Shown here: positions 1-9,411 of the stretch, one piece after another
Layout: each line of letters starts with the position of its first letter
Numbering within the stretch: the first letter of the stretch is position 1
From: Pandoraea apista
GTDB taxonomy: Bacteria > Pseudomonadota > Gammaproteobacteria > Burkholderiales > Burkholderiaceae
NCBI RefSeq assembly: GCF_001465595.2
Contig: NZ_CP013481.2
Coordinates: 4,030,001-4,094,000, forward strand
Length of the DNA stretch: 64,000 bases
Direction: 5' to 3'
Translations under genes and position numbers: made by a program
The notes under the pieces: generated by a model
Databases searched by the model: none
Seen by the model: only the letters and a program-made list of their open reading frames with translations
What the model was told of the DNA's origin: nothing

Positions 1-2
1 AA

Positions 3-3000
3 AGTGCTGGTGCAGCCCCCGTCGTGCAAGTCTCCGGCACCGGGATCTACAGCGGCACGTCTGTCAGTCTTACCGGAACTGGCACTGGTCTGGGCGTACA
101 GGCGACCGGCCAGGGAAGAGTGATGTTGGACGGCACGCCGCTGAGTGGTTCTACGATCACAACCCAGGGCGCAAGCGGGCATGGCATGTTTGCCGACGGT
201 GGTGGCCAGATCACCGGCAGCTATACGACCGTCTATACGAGCGGTGCCAGCGCCAACGGCGTTGGCGCCATTGGCGCAGGCAGCGGGGTGACACTCAGCG
301 ATAGTGCCGTGAACACCAGCGGCGATGGCTCGTATGGTGCTTATGCGGCAAATGGCGGCACGCTTTCTCTGACCCGCACCGACATCACAACCACAGGTGC
401 AGGCGCGTCGGCCGCCTTCGCAGACGCCGGGGGCTCGATCACCCTGAACAACCTGAGCACGTACAGCTATGGCGACAATGCCCCTGGCGCGGTTGCATCA
501 GGCGCCGGCAGCAATCTCAGCCTGCTCGGCACTTACGTGAATATCTACGGCAACGGTAGCGCGGGGTTGTTTGCCACCGGAGGGGGAAGCATCACCATCA
601 GCGGCGGCGCCATAGCGACCGGGGATTATTACGGAGGCACGGTCATCGCCAACTCCCCGGGCATGCTCGCTCGCGGCCCTGGAAGCAGCATCGTCGTGAG
701 CAACGGCGCGACTTCGGCCACCTATGGCGCAAACAGCCCGGGCGTATGGGCCGATGCCGGGGGCAAAATCGACTTCTCGGGCTATGGCATCTTCACCTAC
801 CAACCCAATTCGCCAGGCGCGCAGGCCACTGGCGCCAGCACGATCACACTGACCAACACCATCGTCCGTACGTCAGGCCCGTCGAGTGCGGGCTTGCTTG
901 TCAGCGATGGCAGCACGGTGCTCGCGACGGGCACCGAGATCACCACCGGATATCGGGTAAGCGGCAGCTCCCCGCCCGTCCTCCAGTTCCCGGACGCGCA
1001 GATTGGCCTGGAAGCACATGGCGTGAATGTGGTCGGTAACGGCAGTCAGTTGCAGGCCCAAAATAACAACGTGACAACCAACGGCGACGGCGCCGTCGGT
1101 ATCTGGACCCAACAAGGGGGAACGGCTTCCGTTACCGGCGGCACCATTACGACGCATGGCGCCGATACTGCCTCTGCCGGCGGGGCCGATGCCGTCCGAG
1201 CCAGCGACAGCGGCAGCCTCATCGGCCTGACGGGTACGCGGGTCAGCACCACGAACATCAATGCTATTGGCTTGCACGCGGCGGCCGGCGGCACGATCAC
1301 TGCCACCGACATTACCGTGAACACGCAGGGACAGAGCGCTCTCGGCGTCCAGGCGCAAGACGCCGGCAGCGCCATCACGCTGAACCGTGCCGCCATTACC
1401 ACTGCAGGCGATGCGGCCAACGGTATCCAGGCCAGCAATGCGGGCCGCGTGCAAGTCACCGACAGTTCTGTCGCGACCACTGGCAGTGCGGCGCATGGGA
1501 TCGCGGCTATCAACGGCGGCACGCTATCGGCCACGGGAACTGCGATTGCGGTAAGCGGCAACGGATCGGCGGCGATCTATCTCTCGGGCAGCGCCCCGAG
1601 CGCTGTCTCGGTGACCGGCGGCAGTCTGAGCGCCACCGGCGGCGCCGTCGTTCGGGCCGAAGGCGGCACTGGCTCCGTCACGCTCAGCGGCGTCAATACG
1701 ATCGTTACGGCGGCAGTCAATGGCCGACAGTTACTGGCCCTGGCGACCGAAGACACTACGGGTACGCCGTCCAATCTGACGCTCAACATTCTCGACATGC
1801 CGACCGTCTCGGGCGACATCGTCGTCGATCCCTCCACCCTCACCTACCGTGTCGCCAACAGTCGCTGGGCCGGAGATCTGGTGCTGAGCGGCCCGGGCAA
1901 TACCGCGAACGCGAGCTTTACCGCATCGCAATGGACGGGGAACTTGCTGGCCGATGCCGGCAACACCGCGAACGTCGCGCTGCAAAGCAGCCTCTGGACC
2001 GGTCTGGCGCGCAACGCCACCAATGTCACGATCGATGGCAGCAGCGTGTGGAACGTCACGGGGAATTCCAACGCCATTGGTGCGGTGAATAACGCGGGCC
2101 TGATCCAGTTCCTGGCCCTGCCGGGATCGTACAGCACGCTGACAGTGGGCAGCTACACCGGCAGCACCGGTAGCCGTATCGGTTTCAACACCTATCTCGG
2201 CACCGACAACTCACCGACCAATCTTCTGGTGGTCAATGGCGGCCAGGCCAGCGGAACCAGCGCACTTCTGGTCAATAATGCCGGCGGCCCCGGCGCGCAA
2301 ACCACGGCAGATGGCATTCGACTGGTTCAGGTGACCGGGGGCGGCGCCTCCACGACGAATGCCTTTACGCTGGGCCAACGTGTCGCCGCCGGCGCCTATG
2401 AGTACCAGCTCTTTCGCGGTGGCAGTACCGGCGCAGACGACTGGTTCCTGCGCTCGCATTTGACCGTGGCATTGAGCAGCCCATCGGCGCCGGCCACGGA
2501 AATTCCACTCTACCGCCCCGAGGTGGCGCTCTACATGCCGGTACCTGCGCTGGCCCGGCAAATGGGACTGGCCACGCTCGGCACCCTGCATGAACGGGTT
2601 GGCGAGGAAGAAAATCTTCGTGGCATTCCGGAAAGCCGGACCTATGCCAATGGGAGCTGGGCGCGCGTGTTCGGCACGCACGTGAGCAACCGCTGGGCGG
2701 GCACGGTCGATGCCAAGGCGACCGGCAATCAGGCCGGGCTGCAGGTCGGCTTCGACCTTCTGCGACGCACGACAGACAGTGGACATCGAGACCATGCCGG
2801 CGTCTACGCCGCCTATACCGACTACAGCGCTTCGTCGGTGAGCGGCTTCGCGCTCGGTACGCAAGACCTGGAAGTCGGAAAGCTATCCATGCACGGGCCG
2901 TCCGTCGGCGCGTACTGGACACATTTCGGCCCGAGCGGCTGGTATACCGACGCCGTCTTTCAGACAAGCTGGTACGACATCAACGCAAGGTCGAACTACG

Positions 3001-3491
3001 GCGCCGAAATATCGCCCCATGCCACCGGCTACGCCGCCTCGCTCGAGACGGGGTATCCGATCCATTTCGGTGACGAGAGCGACTGGCAGTGGGAACCGCA
3101 GGCGCAGATCATCTGGCAGAGCCTATCGGTGAATCACACGCAGGACGCATACTCGAGCGTGGACTGGAATGCGGGCAACGCCGTGACGGGCCGGCTGGGC
3201 ATGCGGCTTCAACGCACGGGACGAGACGCGCGGGGCACACTCTGGCAACCGTATGCCGTGGTGAATCTCTGGCACGCATTTTCGGGCAGCGACCAGGCGA
3301 CGTTCGGAACGAATGCGCCCATCGCGAGCCGCTTCGGAGAGACGGCGCTGGAGATCGGCGGCGGTGTGACAGCGCGAGTGAACGCGAATACGAGCTTCTA
3401 CGGCCAGGCGAGCTACCGCTTCTCGCTCGACGACAGCCGCTCGCGGCAGTCTGCCGCCCAGGGCATCATCGGCGTTCGATTGAACTGGTGA
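3..3491 (+). CDS. Autotransporter (type Va), 5'-truncated by window edge
   Basis: The reading frame is open to the left edge, so the true start and signal peptide lie outside the window. About the first 800 residues are low-complexity, Gly/Ser/Thr/Ala-rich repeats with recurring patterns such as GGG(S/T)I and T(T/S)GDGA. This is typical of a right-handed parallel beta-helix passenger of pertactin type. The last roughly 280 residues form a beta-barrel translocator, beginning near a segment with RTYANGSWARVFG and ending in LNW, an aromatic C-terminus as usual for outer-membrane barrels. Known family role: the barrel carries the passenger to the cell surface, often for adhesion or aggregation. 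The specific function cannot be told. It is convergent with the EAL gene downstream. Confidence 0.9.
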   Translation, partial: SAGAAPVVQVSGTGIYSGTSVSLTGTGTGLGVQATGQGRVMLDGTPLSGSTITTQGASGHGMFADGGGQITGSYTTVYTSGASANGVGAIGAGSGVTLSDSAVNTSGDGSYGAYAANGGTLSLTRTDITTTGAGASAAFADAGGSITLNNLSTYSYGDNAPGAVASGAGSNLSLLGTYVNIYGNGSAGLFATGGGSITISGGAIATGDYYGGTVIANSPGMLARGPGSSIVVSNGATSATYGANSPGVWADAGGKIDFSGYGIFTYQPNSPGAQATGASTITLTNTIVRTSGPSSAGLLVSDGSTVLATGTEITTGYRVSGSSPPVLQFPDAQIGLEAHGVNVVGNGSQLQAQNNNVTTNGDGAVGIWTQQGGTASVTGGTITTHGADTASAGGADAVRASDSGSLIGLTGTRVSTTNINAIGLHAAAGGTITATDITVNTQGQSALGVQAQDAGSAITLNRAAITTAGDAANGIQASNAGRVQVTDSSVATTGSAAHGIAAINGGTLSATGTAIAVSGNGSAAIYLSGSAPSAVSVTGGSLSATGGAVVRAEGGTGSVTLSGVNTIVTAAVNGRQLLALATEDTTGTPSNLTLNILDMPTVSGDIVVDPSTLTYRVANSRWAGDLVLSGPGNTANASFTASQWTGNLLADAGNTANVALQSSLWTGLARNATNVTIDGSSVWNVTGNSNAIGAVNNAGLIQFLALPGSYSTLTVGSYTGSTGSRIGFNTYLGTDNSPTNLLVVNGGQASGTSALLVNNAGGPGAQTTADGIRLVQVTGGGASTTNAFTLGQRVAAGAYEYQLFRGGSTGADDWFLRSHLTVALSSPSAPATEIPLYRPEVALYMPVPALARQMGLATLGTLHERVGEEENLRGIPESRTYANGSWARVFGTHVSNRWAGTVDAKATGNQAGLQVGFDLLRRTTDSGHRDHAGVYAAYTDYSASSVSGFALGTQDLEVGKLSMHGPSVGAYWTHFGPSGWYTDAVFQTSWYDINARSNYGAEISPHATGYAASLETGYPIHFGDESDWQWEPQAQIIWQSLSVNHTQDAYSSVDWNAGNAVTGRLGMRLQRTGRDARGTLWQPYAVVNLWHAFSGSDQATFGTNAPIASRFGETALEIGGGVTARVNANTSFYGQASYRFSLDDSRSRQSAAQGIIGVRLNW

Positions 3492-3594
3492 GGCGTCCCC
3501 TGGTGGCACAGACTGCGGCTGTGCGGAGAAAGCAACCTCAATGAAATGGGTGACGACGAACATAGGGACGTCGCCCTCGTTGGCAGCGCCGCCC

Positions 3595-4392
3595 TTAGGG
3601 GCGATATGACGCTTCGTCGATCACGGGAATTGCCTTGAAGGCCGGCTTTGCAAAAAAGTAGCCCTGCATCAGGCTCACGCCGTGCGAGAGGAAGAAATCG
3701 CGCTCGCCTCTGGTCTCGATACCCTCTGCGACGACCCGAATGCCCAGGTCGTGACACATGGAAATGACATTTCGTACGATTCGCTGCCGAACCGTATCCG
3801 TGTCAATGCCGCGCAGTAGCGCCATATCGAGTTTGATAATGTCGGGCTGAAAATCCACCAGAAGCGAAAGTCCCGAGTACCCCGCCCCGAAGTCATCGAT
3901 TGCGGTCAGGAATCCGTATTCCTTGTAGGCCCTGAAAATATGGACCAGGTGAGTACGGTCAGCCAGATGCTCCCCTTCGACCGTCTCGAAGATGATTCTC
4001 TCGATCGGGAAATGGTTTGCGTGCGCTGCGTCCAGAGTGCTCCTTATGCAGACCTCCGGTCGGTAGACGGCATTGGGCATGAAGTTGATGGACAGAAACG
4101 CGTCGAGACCCAACGCGGCCGCACGGGTAATTGCAGTTTGCCGGCAGTATTGGTCGAACTGGTATTTCCCGGCAGCGTCGATTTTCGAGAGCACGGAATG
4201 CGCCGACTCCCCGTTCGCACCACGCACCAGCGCTTCGCATGCGAACACAGTCCTGGCGTTGACGTCGACAATTGGCTGAAACGCAAAATCTATCTCGACG
4301 GGCAAGGGCGCCGTGTTCCTGCATCCCGAGCACCCTGCCGATTGACTGGCCGCCTCGCCGTGGCTACGAATCCTGAAAGCATCCATCTTCAT
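3595..4392 (-). CDS. EAL-domain c-di-GMP phosphodiesterase
   Basis: This is a 265-residue, almost pure EAL domain. The signature residues of an active enzyme are present: EALVRG at about 53-58, NFMPN near 103-107, a Glu at about 136 (FETVE), DDFGAG at 166-171, Lys near 187 (IIKLD), AEGIE at 222-226 and QGYFF near 243-247. It should therefore hydrolyse c-di-GMP to pGpG in the cytoplasm. The N-terminus has a small CSGC motif of unknown use and no recognisable sensor domain. It lies 85 bases downstream of the diguanylate cyclase in the same direction and is probably co-transcribed with it, giving opposing activities in one unit. The start is uncertain between two Met codons two residues apart. 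Confidence 0.88.
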   Translation of the reverse strand: MKMDAFRIRSHGEAASQSAGCSGCRNTAPLPVEIDFAFQPIVDVNARTVFACEALVRGANGESAHSVLSKIDAAGKYQFDQYCRQTAITRAAALGLDAFLSINFMPNAVYRPEVCIRSTLDAAHANHFPIERIIFETVEGEHLADRTHLVHIFRAYKEYGFLTAIDDFGAGYSGLSLLVDFQPDIIKLDMALLRGIDTDTVRQRIVRNVISMCHDLGIRVVAEGIETRGERDFFLSHGVSLMQGYFFAKPAFKAIPVIDEASYRP

Positions 4393-4477
4393 CCGTCTGT
4401 CTTTGGGCTGCGTCTATGGGTTGGGTTTGCGCCCGTTGGCGGCGGCCGGACAGTCGCTACGTTCGAACCGCCCGGCC

Positions 4478-5797
4478 TTATTTACCGAGGAAGTTAGCGG
4501 CATCTTCCGCCTGCACAGCAAAGCCGCGCACGCAATTCCGACCGGCTTGCTTTGCGTCATACAGCGCATGGTCGGCAGCAGCCAACAAGTCCTGAAGCGT
4601 ATGGTTCTCGTCGCCAAGACTGGCAACGCCAAGACTGATCGTTACACTCAATGGCCCAACCGCCGTTTCGATAATCGCCTGCTCGACGGCCACGCGTAGC
4701 CGCTCCGCAACCGTCATTGCCTCTCCCGACGTTATCGACGGGAGCAGCAGAATGAACTCTTCCCCACCGAGCCGGGCGACGATGTCCGACCTTCGCAAAA
4801 GCGCCCTCGCCTCTTCCGTGATCCGCTTAAGGACCTCGTCGCCGGCCTGATGCCCTGCATTGTCGTTGATGCGCTTAAAGTGGTCTGCATCCAGCATCAC
4901 CAACGACAATGTACGACCATTTCGCTTTGCCCGCGCCACTTCGGATTCCCCGATCTCGAAGAAGTGGGCTCGGTTCGTTACGCCGGTCAGATGGTCTGTC
5001 GTGAGAAGACGCGCGAGGTTCTCACTGTTGATCTTCCGTTCCGTGATATCTCTCAGAACGGCCGAATATCCCGATACCTCTCCGTCCTCCTCACGTAGCA
5101 CCGCAACGAGCAGTTGCCCCCAATAGCGCCGACCGGATTTTGTCTTGCACCAGAACTCTTCCACATGCCAACCGTCGTCACGCGTCAGCGCCATATGTTC
5201 GGGCGAACAGTGCAGAACAATCTCGTCGTCGGCGTAGAGGCGCGAGAGCATATGACCGAGCAGGTCGGCCGCTTCATAGCCCGTCAGGCGCTCGATCGAC
5301 GAATTCCAACTGTCGATGCAACCTTGCGCATCGAGCGTAAAGTACGCGAAATCGTTGACGCTCGTGTAAATGCCTGCAAGCCACGACTCGGTCTGTCGCG
5401 CACGGCGCTCCGCGGCGACCTGGCGCGAAATGTCCGTCAACACCATCATCAGCACGTCCGCACTCACCTTGATGATGGAACATGCCAGTACGACAGCGTC
5501 ATCCTTGGCCGGCGTGACGAGAATGCGGTGGTTTTCGCAAACCGGCCCGCGCTCGGCCTCAAAACTGGCCACCAGATTGCGAAGCTCCGGCGCTACGGAG
5601 GCGAGGCTGTCGAAAATGTTCTCGATACTCCCACCGCTTATCAGAGGCATGAGCAACTGCGCGGCAAGCGGGTTCATCATGTCGACGGCGCCGGATTTGT
5701 CGCTACGGACAATCCCGACCGGCGATAGATACATGAATGACAGCAATGCTTCGTACTCGGACTCCAGGTCATACTTGTCCGTATTCGGCGCATTCAA
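4478..5797 (-). CDS. PAS-PAS-GGDEF diguanylate cyclase
   Basis: This is a 439-residue cytoplasmic protein. A first PAS-like region spans about residues 15-125, and a second, clearer PAS fold about 140-255, where it shows YFTLDAQGCIDSWN and ends in the PAC-like AVLRDITERK. A GGDEF domain fills the C-terminus, with the active-site motif GGEEF at 344-348. An RxxD sequence (335-338) sits five residues ahead of it, matching the inhibitory I-site, so both c-di-GMP synthesis and product inhibition are expected. The start is taken as TTG at 5797, preceded by a good GGAGGA ribosome site, and it overlaps the stop of the upstream PYP-like gene by four bases. That implies translational coupling. Confidence 0.9.
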   Translation of the reverse strand: MNAPNTDKYDLESEYEALLSFMYLSPVGIVRSDKSGAVDMMNPLAAQLLMPLISGGSIENIFDSLASVAPELRNLVASFEAERGPVCENHRILVTPAKDDAVVLACSIIKVSADVLMMVLTDISRQVAAERRARQTESWLAGIYTSVNDFAYFTLDAQGCIDSWNSSIERLTGYEAADLLGHMLSRLYADDEIVLHCSPEHMALTRDDGWHVEEFWCKTKSGRRYWGQLLVAVLREEDGEVSGYSAVLRDITERKINSENLARLLTTDHLTGVTNRAHFFEIGESEVARAKRNGRTLSLVMLDADHFKRINDNAGHQAGDEVLKRITEEARALLRRSDIVARLGGEEFILLLPSITSGEAMTVAERLRVAVEQAIIETAVGPLSVTISLGVASLGDENHTLQDLLAAADHALYDAKQAGRNCVRGFAVQAEDAANFLGK

Positions 5798-6183
5798 TTG
5801 TTCGTCCTCCGCTCAATCAGGACAAATCGAGTCGCACAGATCGGGGTCTTGAGCAGTCGCAAACGCACCGGCGTCGGGCGCATACGCAAGGTCAAGACAT
5901 ACGGAATGATGTCGTCCAGTTCGACCATGTCGTCGAACCGTTGCGCGACCATGAAGTTATTCATACAAGGCGCGACTTCTTCAAAAAAATGCTTGCCCAA
6001 AACGCGTTGCGGGCTTAATCCGGCATTTCTCGACTCCGTGGCGTTGTAGGTCGTAACAATTGCGTCCGACGTGAACCCGATTACGCCGAATGGCAACGCA
6101 TCCAACCCTTGAGCGTCTAACTTTTCGAGTGCGGTGATCGGTACGTTTTCAAATTCGCTGTCCACACTTCCCCCACGTAGCAT
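5794..6183 (-). CDS. Photoactive yellow protein-like PAS sensor
   Basis: A small single-domain protein of about 129 residues, close to the 125 of Halorhodospira PYP and without transmembrane segments. The sequence follows PYP without gaps through the chromophore pocket: GKHFFEEVAPC carries Cys73 (PYP Cys69, the p-coumarate ligand), and YNATE supplies Tyr46 and Glu50 (PYP Tyr42 and Glu46). PYP Thr50 and Arg52 are replaced by Ala and Leu. From known family behaviour it could bind a p-coumaryl chromophore and sense blue light. Chromophore genes (tyrosine ammonia lyase, coumaryl ligase) are not seen here, so it may instead be a non-photoactive relative. It overlaps the diguanylate cyclase gene, the likely output. 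The start is uncertain: ATG 6183 was chosen, with GTG alternatives at 6165 and 6234. Confidence 0.72.
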   Translation of the reverse strand: MLRGGSVDSEFENVPITALEKLDAQGLDALPFGVIGFTSDAIVTTYNATESRNAGLSPQRVLGKHFFEEVAPCMNNFMVAQRFDDMVELDDIIPYVLTLRMRPTPVRLRLLKTPICATRFVLIERRTNN

Positions 6184-6396
6184 GATTTCATCAGGTCGGG
6201 ATATTCGACCTTTCAATCGACCGTTATGCAACACTGGCCTCCCGCAAACATCCGTCAGACGCGATGTCGGGATGAGACCTCACGCAACGTATTATCGGCC
6301 GGTGGAAATAGAACTTTAGACTGGCTAACCTTGCGTGGAAGGTTCGCACCCTGATGTCTCGAGCCTCCCCCCAGGGGAGCCGGTCGCCGATGACGC

Positions 6397-6424
6397 AAAA
6401 AATCCGGTGCAAGGCCGGATTTTC
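6397..6424 (-). terminator. Rho-independent terminator of mhpR
   Basis: AAAATCCGG and CCGGATTTT form a perfect 9-bp stem around a 7-base loop. On the minus strand the stem ends in a run of Ts, about 30 bases after the mhpR stop. Confidence 0.8.
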
Positions 6425-6455
6425 CTGAAAGCGTTCGACGGTTCTCACTGTCCGA

Positions 6456-7250
6456 TCAATCGGGCTCGGCCGGCGCCACTGCCGCCGCCATCTGTGCCGC
6501 CGCCTCCTGCAGCGGCGGTACGAACCGCCGCACGGCCTCGGCCGGGCTCACGGCCTGGTCGAGATAGATCACGTTCAGGCTTGCCAGCACACGTCCCTGC
6601 GACGGGATGGCGACCGCCACCGCGCCGATCTTGCGCTGGTCGAGCCAGTCCCCATGATTCGAGCCGAAGCCATTCTCGCGTGTCTGACGCACGAGATTGC
6701 GGATGAACGCATCGTCGCTGGCGAAACGCTGCTGCAACTCCCCGCCCGCGCCCGTTCGCAGCAAATCGAGAATATCCTCGCGCTCGGCCTCCGGACACAT
6801 GCCGAAATACGCGCGTCCGGCAGCCGTGAACAGCATCGGCAAGCGCCGGCCAACCATGGCGCGGTGAAAAGACAACGGGCTGAAACGATGGGTCGTCTCG
6901 CGGATGATCATGGCGTCGCCGTCGGGCGTGGTCAGATCCGAAGGCCACACCACGCGCTGCATTAACTGCCCCATGATCGGCGGCGCGATCGTCGCGATGC
7001 GTTCGTCGTCCGTGAAGCCCTCGCTGAGCGAGCGCACCGCGAGCGCCAGACGGAAGGTGTCGTCGGAAGTGCTGCGTCGCACGAATCCGTCTTCCAGCAA
7101 TGTCTCCAGCAATCGGCGCACAGTGGTGCGGTGAAGCCCCGTCGCGTCGCTCAACTGCTGCGGCGTTGCGCGGCCGCGCTCCATTGCATTGAGCGCCCGA
7201 AGCACCAGCAAGCCACGCGACAGGCCGCGCACGTTTGGATATTTGCCCAT
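6456..7250 (-). CDS. mhpR: IclR-family activator of the mhp genes
   Basis: This 264-residue IclR-family regulator has an N-terminal winged helix-turn-helix (TPQQLSDATGLHRTTVRRLLET, about residues 28-49, written here only to show the HTH) and a C-terminal effector-binding domain. Blocks such as RETTHRFSPLSFHRAMVGRR closely match E. coli MhpR as I recall it. In E. coli MhpR activates the mhp catabolic promoter in response to 3-(3-hydroxyphenyl)propionate. It is divergent from mhpA, with a perfect inverted repeat between the two genes, which fits control of both promoters. Start ATG 7250 was chosen because upstream Met codons would place the operator inside the gene. The family match is strong; the effector is inferred from the neighbours. 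Confidence 0.9.
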   Translation of the reverse strand: MGKYPNVRGLSRGLLVLRALNAMERGRATPQQLSDATGLHRTTVRRLLETLLEDGFVRRSTSDDTFRLALAVRSLSEGFTDDERIATIAPPIMGQLMQRVVWPSDLTTPDGDAMIIRETTHRFSPLSFHRAMVGRRLPMLFTAAGRAYFGMCPEAEREDILDLLRTGAGGELQQRFASDDAFIRNLVRQTRENGFGSNHGDWLDQRKIGAVAVAIPSQGRVLASLNVIYLDQAVSPAEAVRRFVPPLQEAAAQMAAAVAPAEPD

Positions 7251-7271
7251 GAAATTGTCTTTCAAATCAAC

Positions 7272-7292
7272 AATGTGCATTCTATGCACATT
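7272..7292. promoter_or_regulatory. Candidate MhpR operator
   Basis: A perfect inverted repeat, AATGTGCAT-TCT-ATGCACATT, lies 22 bases upstream of mhpR in the mhpR/mhpA divergent region. IclR proteins bind short palindromes like this. The rest of 7293-7539 shows no gene and holds the mhpA promoter region, with an AGGAGCGA ribosome site just before mhpA. Confidence 0.6.
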
Positions 7293-7539
7293 TCGTTGAA
7301 ATTGTTGAGCGCTTTTCGCGACCTGCCTAGACTCATCGAAAAATCAGAGAGCGAATGGAGACACCTTCTTTTCCGTATGAGCGAGCGTGACCGACGTCAC
7401 GTCGTTCGACGGCCGGCCCCAGCCCGACGATTAGCGGACGACACGAGCCGCGATTGAATCAACAAACGCAGCACGCCATTCGAACGCGCCAGACCGGCGC
7501 GCGGGGCGCGCTCGCGCTCAAAAAACAGGAGCGAGACAC

Positions 7540-9408
7540 ATGAGTGCATTCGTCAATGCCACCAATGCGGCCGATGCCGCGGCCGACACTACAGCCGACA
7601 TCACGACGGACGTGGCCATTGTGGGCGCCGGACCGGTCGGGCTGATGATCGCGAATATCCTCGGCTTGCAGGGCGTGCGCGTCACGATTGTCGAGAAGCT
7701 CGACCAACTCATCGATTACCCGCGTGCCATCGGTCTGGACGACGAGGCCTTGCGTGTGTTCCAGGCGGTCGGCCTTGCCGACGCGCTGCTTCCGCACACA
7801 ACCCCCGATCACTGGATGCGGTTTCTCACGAGCGACGGCCACTGCTTCGCGTCGATCGAGCCGCGTACCGACGAATTCGGCTGGTCGCGCCGCAACGCTT
7901 TCATCCAACCGCTCGCCGATCGGGTGTTGTTCGAGGGGCTCGCGCGCTTCGCGCATGTGGACGTGCGCTTCGGCCACAGCGTCGAGACGCTCGCGCAAGA
8001 CCGCCGGGGGGTGACGCTGAGCACGCGAACCAGCGATGGCGAAGTCCGCACGATTCGCGCGGCGTACGTCGTGGGCGCCGACGGCGGCAACAGCATGATT
8101 CGCCGCCTGCTTCAGGTGCCGTTCGAGGGACGCACGAAGCCCAACCAGTGGATCGTGGTCGACGTGCGCAACGACCCGGTGGGTGCGCCTCACGTCTATC
8201 TGCATTGCGATCACGCGCGTCCCTACGTTTCGGCGGCCCTGCCGCACGGCATTCGCCGTTTCGAATTCATGGTCATGCCGGGCGAGACGGAAGAAGAACT
8301 CTCCAGACCCGAGAACATGGCGGCACTGATCCGCAAGGTGGTCGCGCATCCGGATCGGGTCGATTACATCCGCAAGCGGGTCTACACGCACAACGCGCGA
8401 CTGGCGGAAACGTTCCGCGTCGATCGCGTGCTGCTGGCGGGCGACGCGGCGCACATCATGCCCGTATGGCAGGGCCAGGGCTACAACAGTGGCATTCGCG
8501 ACGCCAACAACCTTGGCTGGAAGCTTGCAATGGTGATCAAGGGGCAGAGTCTTCCGAGCCTGCTCGATACCTACACTGCGGAGCGCCGGCCACATGCGCG
8601 CTCGATGATCCATCTCTCCGAAGTCGCGGGCGACATCTTTGCGCCGACCACGCGCTTCGGCGTGCGTTTCCGCGACGCCTTCGTGCGCAGCTTCAACCTG
8701 TTTCCGTCGGTCAAGCGCTACTTCGTGGAGATGCGTTTCAAACCGATGCCGCGCTACGAAGCGGGGGTGGTGCTGCTTCCTCCCGCGAAATCTACCGGCG
8801 GCTGGCTGGCCGCTTTGTTGAAGCGATCCGGCAATTCGGCGCCGGGCCGCCTGCTGGGCCTGATGAGCGAGAAGCGGGATTCGTGGCTCGGGCGCCGGGT
8901 GTATGGCCACGACCCGTTCGCCAGTTCGCCGGTCGGCCGTCTGTTCATTCAGCCCAGGGTGCGCACGTCGCGCGGCGATCTCCAGCGTCTGGACGACGTT
9001 ATCGGCAATCACTTTGCTGTGCTCGGCTGGGGGGCGGATCCGACGTTCGGTCTGACCGCGCGTGCGCGCGCCGTCGCCGAGACGCTGGGCGTGCGCTTCG
9101 TGCTGGCCAAGCCCGATGTTCAGATGGCGCACACCGACGATGTGCCGCAGGGCGTGATCGCGATCGGGGATCCGCTCAATCGCCTGAAGGACTGGTTCGG
9201 CGCGCGTTCGCAATCTGTGGTGTTGCTGCGCCCCGATCGATTCGTCGCGGGGGTTTGCGCACCGCAGGAAGTGTCGGACGCCCTGATCGAACTGGCAGGC
9301 AAGGTAGCGCTCGCCGACGACGCAATGCGGCAACCGACGCCACTGCGCGCACCAACGAACCACACCGCCGCCGTCGCGCGGCAATCGCAACAAGTTGCCG
9401 GAGCCTGA
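7540..9408 (+). CDS. mhpA: 3-(3-hydroxyphenyl)propionate hydroxylase
   Basis: FAD-dependent class A aromatic monooxygenase of 622 residues, somewhat longer than E. coli MhpA (about 554). It has the FAD motif GAGPVG at about 29-34, the DG motif ([13 protein letters not shown]) near residue 185, and the GD motif ([17 protein letters not shown]) near 300. The family reaction uses NADH and O2 to hydroxylate 3-(3-hydroxyphenyl)propionate, or the cinnamate analogue, to the 2,3-dihydroxy compound. It is the first gene of a rightward set with mhpB, mhpD, mhpT and mhpC, whose order supports the assignment. The N-terminus has an Ala/Asp-rich extension of about 20 residues. Confidence 0.92.
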   Translation: MSAFVNATNAADAAADTTADITTDVAIVGAGPVGLMIANILGLQGVRVTIVEKLDQLIDYPRAIGLDDEALRVFQAVGLADALLPHTTPDHWMRFLTSDGHCFASIEPRTDEFGWSRRNAFIQPLADRVLFEGLARFAHVDVRFGHSVETLAQDRRGVTLSTRTSDGEVRTIRAAYVVGADGGNSMIRRLLQVPFEGRTKPNQWIVVDVRNDPVGAPHVYLHCDHARPYVSAALPHGIRRFEFMVMPGETEEELSRPENMAALIRKVVAHPDRVDYIRKRVYTHNARLAETFRVDRVLLAGDAAHIMPVWQGQGYNSGIRDANNLGWKLAMVIKGQSLPSLLDTYTAERRPHARSMIHLSEVAGDIFAPTTRFGVRFRDAFVRSFNLFPSVKRYFVEMRFKPMPRYEAGVVLLPPAKSTGGWLAALLKRSGNSAPGRLLGLMSEKRDSWLGRRVYGHDPFASSPVGRLFIQPRVRTSRGDLQRLDDVIGNHFAVLGWGADPTFGLTARARAVAETLGVRFVLAKPDVQMAHTDDVPQGVIAIGDPLNRLKDWFGARSQSVVLLRPDRFVAGVCAPQEVSDALIELAGKVALADDAMRQPTPLRAPTNHTAAVARQSQQVAGA

Positions 9409-9411
9409 GTG

